In this document: in pieces, positions 6,421 through 8,291 of the stretch | How positions within the stretch are numbered: position 1 is the stretch's first letter | Layout: every line of letters begins with the position of its first letter | NCBI GenBank assembly: GCA_025934475.1 | Contig: JAICXZ010000100.1 | Coordinates: 1-8,291 of the forward strand | DNA: 8,291 nt | Direction of reading: 5' to 3' | Source of the DNA: Mucilaginibacter sp. | GTDB lineage: Bacteria > Bacteroidota > Bacteroidia > Sphingobacteriales > Sphingobacteriaceae | Notes under the pieces: generated by a model | Database searches by the model: none | What the model saw: only the letters and a program-made list of their open reading frames with translations | What the model was told of the DNA's origin: nothing | Made by a program: the position numbers and the translations under genes

Positions 6421-6969
6421 CTATTTGAGGAGCTTAATGCTTTTTATTACATCTAAAGCAAAGTATCCTGGCGTAATTTCTAATTGCAGGAAACGGTAAT
6501 TTTCGCTTATTGGCGGCAGGGCGCCGGGAAATGTGAAACGCTTAACCTCATCTTTATATTTAATATCGGCAAAAGGAACAAGGCCCCGGCCCTGGGTGCC
6601 TAATGTGCCACTTTCAATGATGGGAAACTTTTGCGTTTTTACGGGTGCACCCGCCGCTTTATAAAAATTGATGGCCAAAACCCCATAAAGCACGATACTG
6701 CCAAAGCATAGGATACCTACTACCACCACTGCAATCGCTTTCATAACGCCTTTATATTTATCGCTTTGCATGGCGCGGAACAAAAATGGTGTGGCAACAA
6801 ACCCTGGCGCGATCCAAAGGGTTAGTGCAAGGCGCAGCGACATTACTGTATGGTCGTAAAGGTCCATCGCAGCCATTGTCAGGCCGAGGCCAACAAAAAA
6901 CAAGATCAATATTACTATAGCAAACGGCGAATTTTTCAGGTTAGTATTGTCATTTAGATAGCGTAACAT
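6421..6969 (-). CDS. Three-helix membrane protein with soluble C-terminal domain, function unknown
   Basis: I do not recognise a named family for this 182-residue protein. Three hydrophobic segments are clear: about 15-35 (FAIVILILFFVGLGLTMAAM), 44-64 (SLRLALTLWIAPGFVATPFLF) and 77-101 (MKAIAVVVVGILCFGSIVLYG). The basic loop RAMQSDKYKGVMK (65-77) between helices 2 and 3 should be cytoplasmic. That predicts an N-terminus inside and the C-terminal domain of about 80 residues (102-182) in the periplasm. This domain has alternating beta-strand character (FADIKYKDEVKRFTFPG, YRFLQLEITPGYFALDVIKS). It resembles the soluble tails of uncharacterised small Bacteroidota membrane proteins, but I cannot name a domain. 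The start is 42 bases past the ettA stop with no terminator between, so co-transcription with ettA is likely. The N-terminus has no cleavable signal peptide. Confidence 0.8.
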   Translation of the reverse strand: MLRYLNDNTNLKNSPFAIVILILFFVGLGLTMAAMDLYDHTVMSLRLALTLWIAPGFVATPFLFRAMQSDKYKGVMKAIAVVVVGILCFGSIVLYGVLAINFYKAAGAPVKTQKFPIIESGTLGTQGRGLVPFADIKYKDEVKRFTFPGALPPISENYRFLQLEITPGYFALDVIKSIKLLK

Positions 6970-7011
6970 TGCTATGCCGATTTAAAAAGTGTTTCGATTT
7001 TCATCTGCACA

Positions 7012-8291
7012 TCACCCCACCAACTTCTTATACTTCAACCTATGCGGCGTCACGTCCCCAATCCGCTTCTTCCTGTTTTCCTCATAAGCTGTATAATCCC
7101 CTTCAAAGAAGTATACCTGCGAGTTACCCTCAAATGCCAGGATATGCGTACAAACGCGATCCAGGAACCAGCGGTCGTGGCTGATGATAACTGCACAACC
7201 GCCGAAGTTTTCCAATGCTTCTTCCAGTGAACGTAGTGTATTCACGTCAATATCGTTGGTGGGCTCGTCAAGCAGCAGTACGTTCGATCCTTTTTTAAGC
7301 GTAATGGCCAGGTGCACGCGATTGCGCTCACCACCAGATAACACGCCTACTTTCTTCTGCTGATCCGCACCGTTGAAATTAAACTTGGACACATAGGCGC
7401 GTGAGTTAAGCGCTTTATGGCCAACCATAATGTTGTCCAATCCATCAGTGATGTTCTCCCAAACGGATTTGTTTGGATCAAGGTCATCATGCATCTGATC
7501 GACGTAACCCAGGGCAACTGTTTCACCCACACGGAAAGTGCCGGCATCCGGTTTCTCCTGCCCGGTAATAAGGCGGAATAAGGTGGTCTTACCGGCGCCG
7601 TTCGGTCCAATGATACCTACTATACCAGCCGGTGGTAATGAAAAGCTCAGGTTCTCAAACAGTACTTTATCGCCATAGGCTTTGGTGACATTATTAGCTT
7701 CTATTACTACATTACCTAACCGTGGTCCGGGCGGGATAAAGAGCTCTAGTTTGTCTTCTCGTTCTTTGGTTTCTTCGGAAGCCAGTTTTTCGTAATTGGC
7801 CAAACGGGCCTTGCCTTTTGCTTGGCGGGCCTTAGGCGCCATGCGCACCCACTCCAGCTCGCGCTCCAGGGTTTTCTGGCGCTTGCTTTCGGTCTTCTCT
7901 TCCTGTGCCAAACGTTTGGCTTTTTGGTCCAGCCATGAGGAATAATTTCCCTTCCATGGAATACCTTCCCCGCGATCTAATTCGAGGATCCATCCCGCTA
8001 CGTTATCAAGGAAGTAACGGTCGTGCGTTACGGCTATTACTGTGCCTTTATATTGTTTTAAATGTTGCTCCAGCCAGTCGATCGATTCTGCATCCAGGTG
8101 GTTGGTTGGCTCATCCAGCAGCAACACATCCGGTTCCTGTAAAAGCAAACGACACATAGCCACACGCCGGCGCTCACCACCCGATAATACCGATATTTTG
8201 GTATCCGGTTCGGGACAACGTAAGGCATCCATCGCACGCTCCAGCTTAGTATCCAGTTCCCAGGCGCCTACAGCATCTATCTTGTCCTGCA
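7012..8291 (-). CDS. ettA: EttA-type ABC-F translation factor (N-terminus outside window)
   Basis: Energy-dependent translational throttle protein A: a soluble ABC-F ATPase that binds the ribosomal E site and gates entry of initiation complexes into elongation according to ATP/ADP status (known for E. coli EttA). The frame is open to the window edge, with family sequence ([20 protein letters not shown]) before the first Met at 8232, so that Met is internal and roughly 130 N-terminal residues, including the first Walker A, are missing. Numbered from that Met: first signature LSGGERRRV (16-24), Walker [12 protein letters not shown] (37-47), His switch AVTHDRYF (67-74), the charged P-site-tRNA-interaction linker (about 100-165), second Walker [10 protein letters not shown] (209-217), signature LSGGERNRV (298-306), Walker [12 protein letters not shown] (319-329) and IISHDRWF (349-356). 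The C-terminus [10 protein letters not shown] fits EttA rather than Uup or ABC-F resistance proteins. Both visible catalytic Glu residues are intact. The membrane protein gene follows 42 bases downstream. Confidence 0.94.
   Translation of the reverse strand, partial: QDKIDAVGAWELDTKLERAMDALRCPEPDTKISVLSGGERRRVAMCRLLLQEPDVLLLDEPTNHLDAESIDWLEQHLKQYKGTVIAVTHDRYFLDNVAGWILELDRGEGIPWKGNYSSWLDQKAKRLAQEEKTESKRQKTLERELEWVRMAPKARQAKGKARLANYEKLASEETKEREDKLELFIPPGPRLGNVVIEANNVTKAYGDKVLFENLSFSLPPAGIVGIIGPNGAGKTTLFRLITGQEKPDAGTFRVGETVALGYVDQMHDDLDPNKSVWENITDGLDNIMVGHKALNSRAYVSKFNFNGADQQKKVGVLSGGERNRVHLAITLKKGSNVLLLDEPTNDIDVNTLRSLEEALENFGGCAVIISHDRWFLDRVCTHILAFEGNSQVYFFEGDYTAYEENRKKRIGDVTPHRLKYKKLVG

Noticed and set aside
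8230..8232. Met codon at 8232 (minus strand) as the start of EttA
   Set aside because: Family sequence ([13 protein letters not shown]) continues upstream to the window edge and the first nucleotide-binding domain would lack its Walker A; the gene is simply cut by the window.
7012..8291. ABC-F antibiotic-resistance protein (ribosomal protection type)
   Set aside because: The linker, paired motifs and C-terminal [10 protein letters not shown] fit the housekeeping EttA group rather than resistance ABC-F proteins.
1..8291. A new multi-gene system (defence, biosynthetic or mobile)
   Set aside because: The genes are individually familiar and mostly monocistronic, with alternating strands and separate terminators. 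There is no toxin-antitoxin pair, nuclease-helicase pairing, reverse transcriptase, integrase or CRISPR-like repeat array.

Overview
The window looks like ordinary chromosome from a member of the Bacteroidota, most likely the Sphingobacteriaceae (Mucilaginibacter/Pedobacter-like). The pointers are a GH92 alpha-mannosidase, a lipoprotein M13 metallopeptidase, EttA, a YkuK-type RNase H-like protein, the near absence of Shine-Dalgarno sequences before the starts, and a dispersed-looking intergenic repeat of the 'GTCAT-GCGAGGAACGAAGC' type. I recall that repeat type from this family. The genus assignment is inference, since no rRNA or lineage marker is present.

Layout. Positions 3-1643 (+) hold the C-terminal part of a GH92 glycosidase whose N-terminus lies outside the window. 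Positions 1644-1816, between two converging genes, hold a MITE-like element with perfect 22-bp terminal inverted repeats. A SRPBCC/START-like protein (1817-2278, minus) and a YkuK-family RNase H-like protein (2499-2972, minus) follow, separated by about 220 bp carrying a strong small hairpin. A 209-bp divergent intergenic region with several palindromes separates ykuK from a secreted M13 zinc metallopeptidase lipoprotein (3182-5230, +). A strong bidirectional terminator (5259-5289) sits between that gene and a converging exported DUF1028 protein with a TPR-like tail (5292-6269, minus). Then come a three-helix membrane protein of unknown function (6421-6969, minus) and, 42 bp upstream of it, an EttA-type ABC-F protein (7012-8291, minus) cut by the window end.

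How the genes relate. I see no coherent multi-gene system. There are envelope/secreted hydrolases (GH92, M13, DUF1028) and cytoplasmic housekeeping-type genes (EttA, YkuK, SRPBCC), mostly as single-gene units. The only likely co-transcribed pair is ettA with the small membrane protein.

No tRNA, rRNA, CRISPR array, transposase, phage gene or recognisable defence gene was seen. The observations most worth a second look are the intergenic inverted-repeat element, the uncharacterised membrane protein behind ettA, the exported DUF1028 protein with its putative N-terminal nucleophile, and the start-site question for the SRPBCC gene. I did not find a convincing undescribed system.
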